From Pelotomaculum thermopropionicum SI (lineage in GTDB: Bacteria > Bacillota > Desulfotomaculia > Desulfotomaculales > Pelotomaculaceae): a stretch of 64,000 nucleotides of DNA. This document shows, in pieces, positions 45,734 to 54,284 of this stretch. The notes under the pieces are model-generated. The model was given only the letters and a program-made list of their open reading frames with translations, did not search any database and was not told the DNA's origin. A program made the position numbers and the translations under genes. The stretch is from contig AP009389.1 in assembly GCA_000010565.1 (NCBI GenBank), positions 1,488,001-1,552,000 of the forward strand, in the 5' to 3' direction. The stretch's first letter is position 1, and each line of letters opens with the position of its first letter.

Positions 45734-45850
45734 CTCTTATCCGGAGTGGCGGAGGGACTGGCCCTATGAAGCCCGGCAACCTTTGGGTATATAGGCGTAC
45801 CCAAAAAGGTGCTAATTCCTGCAGGAGATTTATCTTCTGACAGATAAGGG
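45734..45850 (+). promoter_or_regulatory. SAM-I (S-box) riboswitch
   Basis: The S-box consensus is present in order: CTTATC opening P1, GGAGTGGCGGAGGGA, CTGGCCCTATGAAGCCC, GGCAACC, a P3 hairpin (TTTGGGTA...TACCCAAA), GGTGCTAATTCC, and CAGATAAG closing P1. High SAM should stabilise the aptamer and favour the terminator that follows. Confidence 0.96.
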
Positions 45851-45866
45851 AAAAGCAATGTTTGCT

Positions 45867-45900
45867 GGCCTCTTCTGTTTGGAAGAGGCCTTACGTTTAT
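45867..45900 (+). terminator. Terminator of the SAM-I riboswitch
   Basis: GGCCTCTTC (45867-45875) and GAAGAGGCC (45882-45890) form a 9-bp stem followed by TTACGTTTAT. It is the expression platform, 39 bases before the first gene. Confidence 0.75.
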
Positions 45901-45938
45901 CGGAGCGGAAGAGCACAATCAGGGGAGGTATTGCTAGT

Positions 45939-47144
45939 ATGGCCATTGAAAAAACTTATGCAGAGATCAACGAAAAGATTAGATCTGGTAAAGCGGTGGT
46001 AATGACGGCAGAGGAAGTCATCTCTCTGGTGAATGAAAAGGGGTTGACGGAAGCTACCAGACAGGTTGACGTGGTAACCACGGGAACATTCGCCCCGATG
46101 TGTTCTTCCGGAGTTTTCCTGAACTTTGGCCATTCCAAACCCAGGATCAGGATGCAGAAAGTATGGTTAAACGGCGTCCCTGCCTATACCGGCATCGCTG
46201 CGGTAGATGCTTACTTGGGTGCTACAGAACTTCCGGAAGATGACCCTTGCAACAGCAATTACCCGGGCGAATTCCGCTACGGGGGCGGCCACGTAATCCA
46301 GGATCTGGTGGCCCGTAAGCCAATCAAGCTGAAAGCCGTTTCTTACGGCACCGACTGTTACCCGAGGCGTGAAATTGAAACCTATATTACCCTTGACGAC
46401 CTCAATGAAGCAACCCTTTTTAACCCGCGCAATGCTTACCAGAACTACAACTGCGCGGTTAACCTGGGCAACAGGACCGTTTATACCTACATGGGAATGC
46501 TCAAACCAAACCTTGGCAATGCTCACTATTGCAGCGCCGGACAGCTTAGCCCGCTATTAAACGATCCCTATTTTCTAACCATCGGCATCGGCACCAGGAT
46601 CTTCCTGGGGGGAGGAATAGGTTATGTGGCCTGGCACGGCACCCAGCATTTCCCGGGCATTCTTAAGGACGGCGAGGGAAATAGTTACGGCCCGTCCGGG
46701 GGTACTCTGGCAGTAATCGGGGATCTTAAACAAATGAAACCCAACTGGCTGGTCGGAACAAGTTTCCTGGGCTATGGTGCCACCCTTACTGTAGGCATCG
46801 GCATTCCCATCCCGATCCTTAACGAGGAAGTAATGCGCTGCGTTTCTGTTAGCGACCGGGAACTGTATGCTCCTATTGTCGATTACAGTGAAGCTTATGG
46901 CCAGCGCATTCCCGGCAACCTGGGATACGTCAGCTACGCTGAACTGAAATCCGGCAAGATTATTGTTAACGGAAAGGAAGTGCCAACGGCTCCCCTGTCC
47001 AGTTATCCCAAGGCCAGGGAGATTGCAGGCATATTAAAAAGCTGGATTCAAAAGGGCGAATTTCTTCTTACCGAACCGGTGAAGCTGCTTCCTTCTTATA
47101 AGGACGGGATTGCGGCAAAGTCGCTGGAGATCAAGGGGATTTAA
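45939..47144 (+). CDS. DUF39/COG1900 homocysteine biosynthesis protein
   Basis: 401 residues. COG1900 proteins are required in methanogens and other anaerobes for making homocysteine from aspartate semialdehyde and a sulfur donor, without O-acylhomoserine. The two Cys expected for sulfur chemistry are seen in TGTFAPMCSSGVFLNFGH (~57) and SYGTDCYPRREIE (~136). ATG 45939 follows GGGGAGG; the frame extends back into the terminator and is not used there. Control by a SAM riboswitch agrees with a role in methionine synthesis. Confidence 0.9.
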   Translation: MAIEKTYAEINEKIRSGKAVVMTAEEVISLVNEKGLTEATRQVDVVTTGTFAPMCSSGVFLNFGHSKPRIRMQKVWLNGVPAYTGIAAVDAYLGATELPEDDPCNSNYPGEFRYGGGHVIQDLVARKPIKLKAVSYGTDCYPRREIETYITLDDLNEATLFNPRNAYQNYNCAVNLGNRTVYTYMGMLKPNLGNAHYCSAGQLSPLLNDPYFLTIGIGTRIFLGGGIGYVAWHGTQHFPGILKDGEGNSYGPSGGTLAVIGDLKQMKPNWLVGTSFLGYGATLTVGIGIPIPILNEEVMRCVSVSDRELYAPIVDYSEAYGQRIPGNLGYVSYAELKSGKIIVNGKEVPTAPLSSYPKAREIAGILKSWIQKGEFLLTEPVKLLPSYKDGIAAKSLEIKGI

Positions 47145-47203
47145 AAGGCAAATGGAGTTTATCCCAAAAAGGAACCGTCCCCCCAGGAAAAGGAGTGAAA
47201 TCC

Positions 47204-47605
47204 ATGTCACCCAAAAAAATAATCCTGCGCTTTGACAAAGATATATCTGATAAGCCCATCATCTACCGCCTGGCCAAGGACTACGATCTGGTCATCAACA
47301 TCATTAAGGCCAATGTCAACCCGAATAAAGAAGGCACGATGGTTTTAGAACTGACCGGAGAAAAATACGACCAGGGATTGGAGTTTTTAAAAAACCAGGG
47401 GGTCAGAGTGCAGCCCCTGGCGGAAGAAGTGTTCAGAAACGAGGAAAAGTGCACCAGTTGTGGCGCCTGCACGGGCATTTGCCCCTCCGGCGCGCTGTAC
47501 ATTGAAAGGCCTTCAATGGAGGTCAAATTTGATAGCGATAACTGCATTGTCTGCCAGATCTGCGTCAAAGTATGCCCGGTAAAAGCCATGGAGGTCAGGT
47601 TTTAG
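47204..47605 (+). CDS. NIL domain protein with two [4Fe-4S] clusters (homocysteine biosynthesis)
   Basis: 133 residues. An N-terminal NIL domain (~1-75), known from methionine-transport ATPases, then two ferredoxin motifs: CTSCGACTGICPSG and CIVCQICVKVCPVKA. It is the usual partner of COG1900 proteins and probably supplies electrons for sulfur transfer. ATG 47204 has AAGGAG upstream; the in-frame GTG 47195 is within that site. Confidence 0.9.
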   Translation: MSPKKIILRFDKDISDKPIIYRLAKDYDLVINIIKANVNPNKEGTMVLELTGEKYDQGLEFLKNQGVRVQPLAEEVFRNEEKCTSCGACTGICPSGALYIERPSMEVKFDSDNCIVCQICVKVCPVKAMEVRF

Positions 47606-48349
47606 TTGGAATACAAGGAGAGGACGTACCGCCGGTTATTCCGCCAGGACGATTTGATTCACTTTCAGGTGGTGGTGCAGCAGACCGACCTTGACATTGG
47701 GGTGCGCCGGGAAAGGTTTTCTCCTGAACTCGTCCGCTGGGTGGAGGAAATGGTACGGAAGCAGCGGGCCCTCCTGGAAAAATACATCGAAGAGGACCCG
47801 CAATTCCTGCATTCTCTTGTCCCCTGCCCGTTAAAACCCACTGCTCCGCCTATAGCGGTGGACATGGCTAAAGCGGCCAGCCTGGCCGGCGTGGGACCGA
47901 TGGCCGCCGTGGCCGGCGCCTTCGCCCAGCACATCGGCCGGGCGCTGGCCAGGCGGTCGAGAGATGTTATTGTGGAAAACGGCGGCGACATTTATATGCG
48001 CAGCGCCGTAAAGCGCAGGATTGGTATCTTTGCCGGCAGGTCCCCCCTGTCGAACCGGATTGCCCTGGAAGTCAGGCCTGAAGATACTCCGCTGGGGATA
48101 TGCACCTCTTCCGGAACCGTCGGACCATCCCTCAGCTTTGGCAACGCCGACGCCGCGGTAATCCTTTCCCCCTCCGCTACTCTGGCCGATGCGGTAGCTA
48201 CTGCCGCCGCCAACCTGGTTAAAAGTAAGGAGGACATTCAAAGAGCGGCCGAATTTGCAACCGGCATCGAGGGAATAACCGGCGCGGTGGTCATCAAGGA
48301 CGACCACCTGGCCGCCTGCGGAAAGCTGAAGCTCGTACCCGTGGCTTAA
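47606..48349 (+). CDS. UPF0280/COG2122 family protein (homocysteine biosynthesis)
   Basis: 247 residues with VDMAKAASLAGVGPMAAVAGAFAQ and DVIVENGGDIYMR, the ApbE-like/UPF0280 signature. COG2122 genes occur with COG1900 and NIL-ferredoxin genes and take part in anaerobic homocysteine synthesis; the exact step is not known to me. TTG start immediately follows the previous stop, with GGAGG upstream. Last gene of the S-box operon. Confidence 0.88.
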   Translation: MEYKERTYRRLFRQDDLIHFQVVVQQTDLDIGVRRERFSPELVRWVEEMVRKQRALLEKYIEEDPQFLHSLVPCPLKPTAPPIAVDMAKAASLAGVGPMAAVAGAFAQHIGRALARRSRDVIVENGGDIYMRSAVKRRIGIFAGRSPLSNRIALEVRPEDTPLGICTSSGTVGPSLSFGNADAAVILSPSATLADAVATAAANLVKSKEDIQRAAEFATGIEGITGAVVIKDDHLAACGKLKLVPVA

Positions 48350-48400
48350 TATTATTTTAATTATATTCCTTCTCATATTTCTTCGTCTTTAGCCCAACAT

Positions 48401-49102
48401 TTACCTGACTTTTCGCACCGCTGCCACGCCGACCGCAAAAAAAACTGCGGCGTAAACGACCAGTACTGCCAGAGAGAGTGGCTGTATTCCGTGGCCGGAG
48501 GCAATGGCCCGCAATAAATAACTGGCGTGGGTCAAGGGAAGGACTTCAATAATATATACAAAAACTTTCGGCAAGCGGTCCGGCGAAAAGAAGGTACCGC
48601 ACAAAAAAGACATGGGCAAAAGTACAAACGTAAAGAAACTGGCCATGTCTTCGTGGGAATTGACGACCATTGCGGCCAGTGCTCCCAAAGCGCCAAAAAG
48701 AAAACAAGTGAGCAGGACCACCAGATAAAACCAGCAGTTCACCACCAGCTGCGCTCCGAACAAAAAGGCCAGCCCCAGGATGATCAGGGAAGCGATCAAT
48801 CCGCGCACGCAGCCGGCCAGCACTTTGCCCAGCACAAAGGCACCGGTGCTGAGCGGGGCAATCAGGTATTCGTCCAGGGTCTTGTGATAGAGCCGGCTTA
48901 TGTGGAGGTTATTGCCCACCGCGCTGAAACTGGTATTCATGGCACTTAAGGCGATAATCCCGGGTACGATGAATTCAAGGTAACTGATGCCATTTATTTG
49001 GATATTCCGCCCCACCCCCCAGCCGAAAGCCACCAGGTAGAGCAGGGGGCCGACCAGGCAGGAGGCGAAAAATTTCCCGAAGGCCCGTCTTAAAACTATC
49101 AT
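48401..49102 (-). CDS. ABC-2 type transporter permease
   Basis: 233 residues, six hydrophobic segments, with FIVPGIIALSAMNTSFSAVGNNL and FLCGTFFSPDRLPKVF as in NodJ/DrrB permeases. The frame is open for about 11 more codons upstream (DFYTVFWRE before MIVLRRAFGKF), residues typical of the family's N-terminus, but no ATG/GTG/TTG starts them. The true start may therefore be a rare codon. It follows the ATPase gene directly. Confidence 0.85.
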   Translation of the reverse strand: MIVLRRAFGKFFASCLVGPLLYLVAFGWGVGRNIQINGISYLEFIVPGIIALSAMNTSFSAVGNNLHISRLYHKTLDEYLIAPLSTGAFVLGKVLAGCVRGLIASLIILGLAFLFGAQLVVNCWFYLVVLLTCFLFGALGALAAMVVNSHEDMASFFTFVLLPMSFLCGTFFSPDRLPKVFVYIIEVLPLTHASYLLRAIASGHGIQPLSLAVLVVYAAVFFAVGVAAVRKVR

Positions 49103-49134
49103 TTCCCGCCAGAAAACAGTGTAGAAGTCAATCT

Positions 49135-49974
49135 TTAATCACCTACCTTGCGCCCGGTCAGTTCCACGTATACATCTTCTAAATTGGCTTCCCGGATCAC
49201 CACATTTTCTGTATGACTCCCGGCATATTCCAGGGCCTGTTCACGGTTGGCAAAAAACCGGTATTCTGTACCGCTGCGGCTGAATGCCTCAACAACTACC
49301 TCTCCTGCTCTTTTCTTCAACTCTGCCGGCGTGCCCAGGGCAATCAACCGGCCACGGTCCATAATGCCGACCCGGTGACAGAGCACCTCGGCCTCCTCAA
49401 TATAATGGGTGGTCAGCAGGACGGTCATGCCTTCGCTGTTCATTCTCCTAATTAAATCCCAGATTTTGCGCCGTGTCTGGGGATCAAGCCCGGCCGTCGG
49501 CTCGTCCAGGAACAATACGCTGGGGTAGTGCATTAAAGCACGGGCAATCATCAGCCGGCGCTTCATGCCGCCTGAAAATTTGCCCGCCAGGTCATGGGCC
49601 CGGTCGGCCAATTCCACATAGGCGAGGAGTTCCTGGATTCTTTGCTGCCGCTGGAACCGGGGCATTTTATGCAACCGCCCGTGCAGTTCAAGGTTTTCCC
49701 GTGCCGTGAGCTCCTCATCCAGGTTCATGTGCTGGGGAACCACGCCGATCTCCTTCTTGATTTTGCTAAAATCACGGTTTATCTCATACCCGTTGATTAA
49801 CGCGGTCCCACTGGAGGGCCTGGTGAGCATGGTCAGCATCCTGATAGTCGTGGTCTTACCGGCTCCGTTCGGTCCCAGCAGGCCGAAAATCTCTCCCCGG
49901 TTAATCTTTAAATCAAGGCCAGTCACAGCTTGAATATTGCCGTACTGTTTGGATAACTGCCTTAGTTCGATCAT
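49135..49974 (-). CDS. ABC-2 type transporter ATPase (NodI/DrrA-like)
   Basis: 279 residues from ATG 49974 (GAGGTG upstream; a longer frame to 50025 has no site). Walker A GLLGPNGAGKTTTIRML, signature FSGGMKRRLMIARAL, Walker B VLFLDEPTAGLD, H loop TTHYIEEAE. A C-terminal domain of ~60 residues follows. Pairs with the permease. It begins 59 bases after cbiZ on the same strand and may belong to the corrinoid operon. Confidence 0.92.
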   Translation of the reverse strand: MIELRQLSKQYGNIQAVTGLDLKINRGEIFGLLGPNGAGKTTTIRMLTMLTRPSSGTALINGYEINRDFSKIKKEIGVVPQHMNLDEELTARENLELHGRLHKMPRFQRQQRIQELLAYVELADRAHDLAGKFSGGMKRRLMIARALMHYPSVLFLDEPTAGLDPQTRRKIWDLIRRMNSEGMTVLLTTHYIEEAEVLCHRVGIMDRGRLIALGTPAELKKRAGEVVVEAFSRSGTEYRFFANREQALEYAGSHTENVVIREANLEDVYVELTGRKVGD

Positions 49975-50033
49975 TTGTCCGGCACCTCTTAAACTTGACT
50001 GATTAACCATCCAGCGGCTCACCACTCAATATC

Positions 50034-50777
50034 TCAATTTAACAATACACCGCCTGCAGGCCTTTCAAGCTTGTCAGGGCCGGTCGCGGCAAGATAGTCA
50101 CTGATGCCCTGCGCCACCGCCCTGTATACAGTGCGGCCTACCAGATAGCCCAGGTCGGTGGCAGATCCAGCGTATGGCAGGGGTTTTCCCCTTCCGGTAC
50201 AGGCGATGACAATGGCATCGGTAGTGGTTCCTGTAGCCATGGCGCCGTCCGGCAGGCGGATGCCGGCCTGAAACACCGCCCTGGTCTTGGCCTCTGTAGC
50301 TGTGATTACAGCATTGACCATTGCGGCTTCGGTCAGATTGCCGTCGATAAGAACCACTGTATTAATCGTCCCCGGCGCAGCCACGCTTTCACTCACAGCA
50401 GTAAGGCTCCCGGCCGAACAGGCGTTGCTCACTCCGGCAGTGCAGACTGTAGCAACCGCCAGGTCTTGTCTTGTGCCGAAGCTCATCACTGTACGCCTGA
50501 CATCCACGGCCGTCATTAAGCCCAAAACATCTTTACCAAGGTTCATCCTTTCCGCCAGGCGGGCAAGGTCCTCCGCCGGGGACTCGCTGCTGTATGTTTC
50601 TTCAACGGTGTGGTTCATAATAAACCTGGCCCGCCGCCGCTCACCACCCAGCACGGCGGAACTCAGGACCTTTAATAATTGCCGGGAAGCTATTAGAAAG
50701 GTTTTATTCTCGACCAGATAAAAGCTGATTCCCTTGATTGGGACATTCATGTTAAAAGCAGTAAGCTCTTCAAACAA
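50034..50777 (-). CDS. cbiZ: Adenosylcobinamide amidohydrolase CbiZ
   Basis: 247 residues. CbiZ cleaves the amide between the corrin ring and the nucleotide loop, letting salvaged corrinoids be rebuilt with the cell's own lower ligand. Family motifs: MTAVDVRRTVMSFG (~88-100), CTAGVSNACSAG, GTINTVVLIDGNLTEAAMVNA and the C-terminal ATGTTTDAIVIACTG. TTG start with GGAGTGAG upstream. Downstream of a B12-regulated ECF transporter, it fits a salvage and remodelling role. Confidence 0.93.
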   Translation of the reverse strand: MFEELTAFNMNVPIKGISFYLVENKTFLIASRQLLKVLSSAVLGGERRRARFIMNHTVEETYSSESPAEDLARLAERMNLGKDVLGLMTAVDVRRTVMSFGTRQDLAVATVCTAGVSNACSAGSLTAVSESVAAPGTINTVVLIDGNLTEAAMVNAVITATEAKTRAVFQAGIRLPDGAMATGTTTDAIVIACTGRGKPLPYAGSATDLGYLVGRTVYRAVAQGISDYLAATGPDKLERPAGGVLLN

Positions 50778-50855
50778 ATTGACTCACTCCAATAATAAAG
50801 GCTACAAAAATTATAGCCTCCAGAGAAAGAAATTTTTTTACGATAAAACAATTAA

Positions 50856-51611
50856 TTATTTAGTACCCAGATCCTGGGCTGGCAGGTAACTGACTTCCAG
50901 CTTTTTTTTAGTCCTTTTCAAAATTTTCACCACCCCTGTGCCGCAAAAGAAGTAAAAAAATACGTTGCCCAGGGCGTGACAGGTGTCAAACCAAAAGCTG
51001 GCGGCATAGGTAGTCAAAAAAGACTGCCAGTTAAGAGGATAAATAAAAGCCGTCCAAAACCACAAATTCATTATCCAGCCATAGATGTAGCCCCAGGTGA
51101 ACAGGAAGGCCGCCATGCCCCACCGCCCTACCTGGGGGAAAACGGCACCGAAAAGGGCCGCTGAAGATCCGGCCAGCCCCCAGGTGAACATCTGCCAGGG
51201 CGTCCACGGCCCCTGGCCGAGAAAAAAGTTGGATACAATCGCAGCGGTCGATCCGACCATAAATCCTCCCCGCGCCCCAAAAACGTAACCGGTAATAATT
51301 GTCAAAAAGGTTACGGGCTGGATGTTAAACAGTGCGGCAAAGGGCACTCTGCCTACAGCTGCCACTGTCCCCAGCACCGCAATGACAGCGATCTCCCTGG
51401 AGGAAATAGCGCTTCTCTCAAATCCCCAGTATAAAAATACAATGGCAATGAAGACTATTTCTGCTGAAAGAAGGCCCCAGTTCTGCCTGGCCAACGGGCT
51501 CCCGGGACTGATCGACATGGCCAGCAACCCGGCCACGGCCAAAAGAAAAAGAGGGAATTTCAATTTAAAAAGATAGTCCGGCAAACCAGCCACTTCCTTT
51601 ACCCACAACAT
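50856..51611 (-). CDS. ECF transporter substrate-binding (S) component, probably for corrinoids
   Basis: 251 residues, six to seven hydrophobic segments with short loops, including EIAVIAVLGTVAAVGRVPFAALFNIQP (residues ~72-98; key part AAVGRVPF) typical of S components. Position beside EcfT, the double ATPase and cbiZ, under a cobalamin riboswitch, points to a B12 or corrinoid substrate, similar to CbrT systems. The assignment of substrate is from context. ATG follows the ATPase stop directly; an internal TTG with AAGGAAG upstream is the alternative. Confidence 0.82.
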   Translation of the reverse strand: MLWVKEVAGLPDYLFKLKFPLFLLAVAGLLAMSISPGSPLARQNWGLLSAEIVFIAIVFLYWGFERSAISSREIAVIAVLGTVAAVGRVPFAALFNIQPVTFLTIITGYVFGARGGFMVGSTAAIVSNFFLGQGPWTPWQMFTWGLAGSSAALFGAVFPQVGRWGMAAFLFTWGYIYGWIMNLWFWTAFIYPLNWQSFLTTYAASFWFDTCHALGNVFFYFFCGTGVVKILKRTKKKLEVSYLPAQDLGTK

Positions 51612-53307
51612 TTATCTCTGCCGGCTGCTTGCCACCTGGGCAGGAAAAAACCACAGTTTTTCCACCGCTTCCTGCAAGGTAAGCACATGAGTGTCAATGT
51701 CCCGGAACAACCTGCAAATTTGCGGGGCGTAAAACATGGAGCTGGCCAGAACAGCGTGCTTCGGGCCTTCGCAGGCAACCTGCCCGTCGAAAAGCATTAC
51801 CACGCGCCCGGCATATTCAGCCGCAAATTCCACATCGTGGGTTACCAGAACTACGGCAACCCCCTCCAGGGTAATTTCCTGCAGCAGCTTTCCTAGCCCG
51901 GCCTTCAGCCGGTAGTCAATGCCACGCGTCGGCTCGTCCAGCACCAGAAGCTTCGGGCACGCCACCAGTACCGAAGCCAGTGCCACCCGCTGCCTTTCCC
52001 CGCTGCTCAAGTCCCGCGGGTTGACATGCCGGCAGCGTGCCAGGCCCAGCTTCTCCAGCAGCCGTTCTACCCTGCCGCCATCAGGCAGGCCCAGGTTGGC
52101 CAGGGTAAATTTTAACTCCTCCTCCACCGTATCTTGAAAAAGGTAATCGTTTGGGTTTTGGGAAAGGTAGCCCACCAGGCCGGCTAATTGCCGAGGCGCA
52201 GTCCTTCCAGTATCATTCCCCATTATCAGCACCTTGCCGCGCCCGGGCTTTAAAAGCCCGGCCAGGTGCTTCAGCAGGGTAGTCTTGCCGGCAGCGTTTT
52301 CTCCCAGCACAGCTACGAATTCACCGGCGTTAACCGTTAAATTTATGCCCCGCAATGCCTCGCGGCCATTGGGGTAGGTAAACCACAGGTTCTTAACTTC
52401 AACTACCGGCTTTCCTCCTGTCGCCCCTTCAGGTTCTTTCTGTCTGCCTGAATGTGGGGCTAATCCCCTGTCTTCAGGGGAAAAGAAATATTTTTTCAAC
52501 AGCTTGCGCCCTTCTTTCACGGTGAGCGGTATTGCCGGAAAGTCGAGGTGGGCAAATAGCGCGGCCACCGGCGGAACAAAGGGCAGCCCTTTTTTTACCT
52601 GCCATGCGGCTACCTCGCCTGGCGGCCCTTCCCGCACGATTTGGCCGCCCTCCATCACCGCTACCCGGTCGGCCAGGTGAAAACACCGCTCCAGGCGCTG
52701 TTCTATTAAGACAATGGTCAGGTTCATCTCCTCGTTCAGCCGCTTGACCAGGTTGAGAATTTCCTCTGCAGCTGCCGGGTCCAACTGGGACGTTGGTTCG
52801 TCCAGGATCAATACACGCGGCTGCATGGCCAGGACCGAGGCCAGGGCCAGCTTTTGCTTCTGCCCGCCGGACAGGCTGGCAGTAAACTCCTTTTTAAGCG
52901 AGGAAAGGCCCAAAAAACTCATAACCTCGGCCACCCGGCGAAACATTTCCAGCCGAGACAAACCCAGGTTTTCCAGACCGAAGGCTACCTCCGCCTCAAC
53001 CCCGGTCATGACCAGCTGCTTCTCCGGGTCCTGAAAAACAATCCCCACCTCTCTGGCCAGGTTTCGCCTGTCCAGAGCGCGGATGTCTCTTCCTTTAAAG
53101 AAGACCTTGCCTCCAATCCTGCCTCCATAAAAATCTGGAATCAAACCAACCAACCAGGGCGCGGGCAAGGGAGGACTTGCCTGAGCCAGAGCCGCCGCTC
53201 ACCAGCAAAAACTCGCCTTCAAAAACAGTGAGGTCGATGTCCAGCAGAGCCGGCCGTTCTGATTCAGGATAATAATAAGTTAGATTTTGGACCTTAAATA
53301 CTGACAA
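51612..53307 (-). pseudogene. Double ECF ATPase, frameshifted by a 4-base repeat expansion
   Basis: Fused EcfA-EcfA' ATPase. The first ~50 residues, from a TTG at 53307, end with Walker A GGSGSGKSSLARALVG in one frame. The other 518 residues, from PAPWLVGLIPDFYGG, are in another frame. The break lies exactly at AACC x3 (53144-53155). With two copies the frame reads ARALVGLIPDFYGG, the normal family sequence, giving 563 residues. The remaining motifs are intact: SLSGGQKQKLALASVL, LDEPTSQLD, and in the second half GENAAGKTTLLKHL, LSSGERQRVALASVL, LDEPTRGID. Full activity needs Walker A joined to the rest, so this allele is probably off. Confidence 0.85.
53144..53155. repeat. (AACC)3 tetranucleotide repeat causing a frameshift
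   Basis: Three tandem AACC units (GGTT on the coding strand). Removing one restores the ATPase reading frame, which indicates slipped-strand duplication or a sequence error. Confidence 0.9.
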
Positions 53308-54209
53308 CGCTGCCACCCCCAACTCAGTCCAGCAGGCAGGGACAGCCCGCCCAGAACGGCAGCCAGGACAGTTACGGTGGCGCTGCCGTCGAAAAGGTAT
53401 CCCAACTGCGGATAATAGGTATAGGTTCCAAAACCATGTATTATGCCGTAAATCGCAACGATCAGGGAAAAAATGCTGCCGGCCAGGCACAGTCCGTCCC
53501 GTGGCCGGAAAAACTCCCGCCGGTAGCACGAACGGGGCCCGCTGCCGAAAGCGCGCGCCTGCATTGCCTCGGCCATCTGCAAAGAGCCTTCCAGCGACGA
53601 GACCAGCAGAATGTTAAACAAGGAAGCATATTTGCCGGCCCGCTCTTTTAATGTCCCTGCCTGAAAATCTACCCCTCTGAGCTGCTGCATTTCCCTGATG
53701 CTGCTCATAGAGGCGGTCATTACCGGAAACAATCTAGTGGCCAGTGAAACAACCAGGGCAGACTTGTAGGCAAAGCGGGAAAACAGGTTCAACAGCCGGT
53801 CCGGGTGGACAGTGAGGTTATAGAGGCAGAAAATGCTGATCATGTCCAAAAGCCGTACCCCCATGGCGGCCCCGTAACAGATTGCTTCCAGGGTAATGGT
53901 CAGCCGGCCCAGGACCGGCAGGTACGGCCCGTGCCAGAGCACGGTCTGCCCCGCCCGGACCACCAGGGGGTTGATTACCATGACCAGGAATACCATCCAC
54001 AAAGCAATTTTAAGATAACCTTCCCAGACCGCAATCCCGTCTGCCGCCCAGATAGCCAATGCAGTCACGATGAAGATTCCTGCAAGGTAAACGGGATGGG
54101 AGAAGGCAAGGGCCAGCACAAGCAGCACCGCTATATAACAAAGCGCCACGGCAGAGTGCAGGCTTTGGAGAAACAGCCCCTTTTCCTGATAAAAGAATTG
54201 TTGCAACAT
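53280..54209 (-). CDS. ecfT: ECF transporter transmembrane component EcfT
   Basis: 309 residues, hydrophobic N-terminal half (about four to five helices), then the cytoplasmic coupling helices with EMQQLRGVDF (~173) and MAEAMQARAFG (~217), the two ARG-type motifs that contact the ATPases, and C-terminal helices. It is the scaffold that tilts the S component. The 3' end overlaps the ATPase start by ~28 bases. Confidence 0.88.
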   Translation of the reverse strand: MLQQFFYQEKGLFLQSLHSAVALCYIAVLLVLALAFSHPVYLAGIFIVTALAIWAADGIAVWEGYLKIALWMVFLVMVINPLVVRAGQTVLWHGPYLPVLGRLTITLEAICYGAAMGVRLLDMISIFCLYNLTVHPDRLLNLFSRFAYKSALVVSLATRLFPVMTASMSSIREMQQLRGVDFQAGTLKERAGKYASLFNILLVSSLEGSLQMAEAMQARAFGSGPRSCYRREFFRPRDGLCLAGSIFSLIVAIYGIIHGFGTYTYYPQLGYLFDGSATVTVLAAVLGGLSLPAGLSWGWQRCQYLRSKI

Positions 54210-54284
54210 ATATTGACGCGCCCCTTTTTAGAGAGACCTTTACATTCGCTAACCAGACATTCGCGCGCTCAAACAGCCATTTTT

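Noticed and set aside
53095-53529. A separate 144-residue ORF ending after a Walker A motif
   Set aside because: Its last ~75 codons are the 5' part of the double ECF ATPase plus out-of-frame tail, and its first part overlaps ecfT in another frame. It is the product of the AACC frameshift, not an independent gene.
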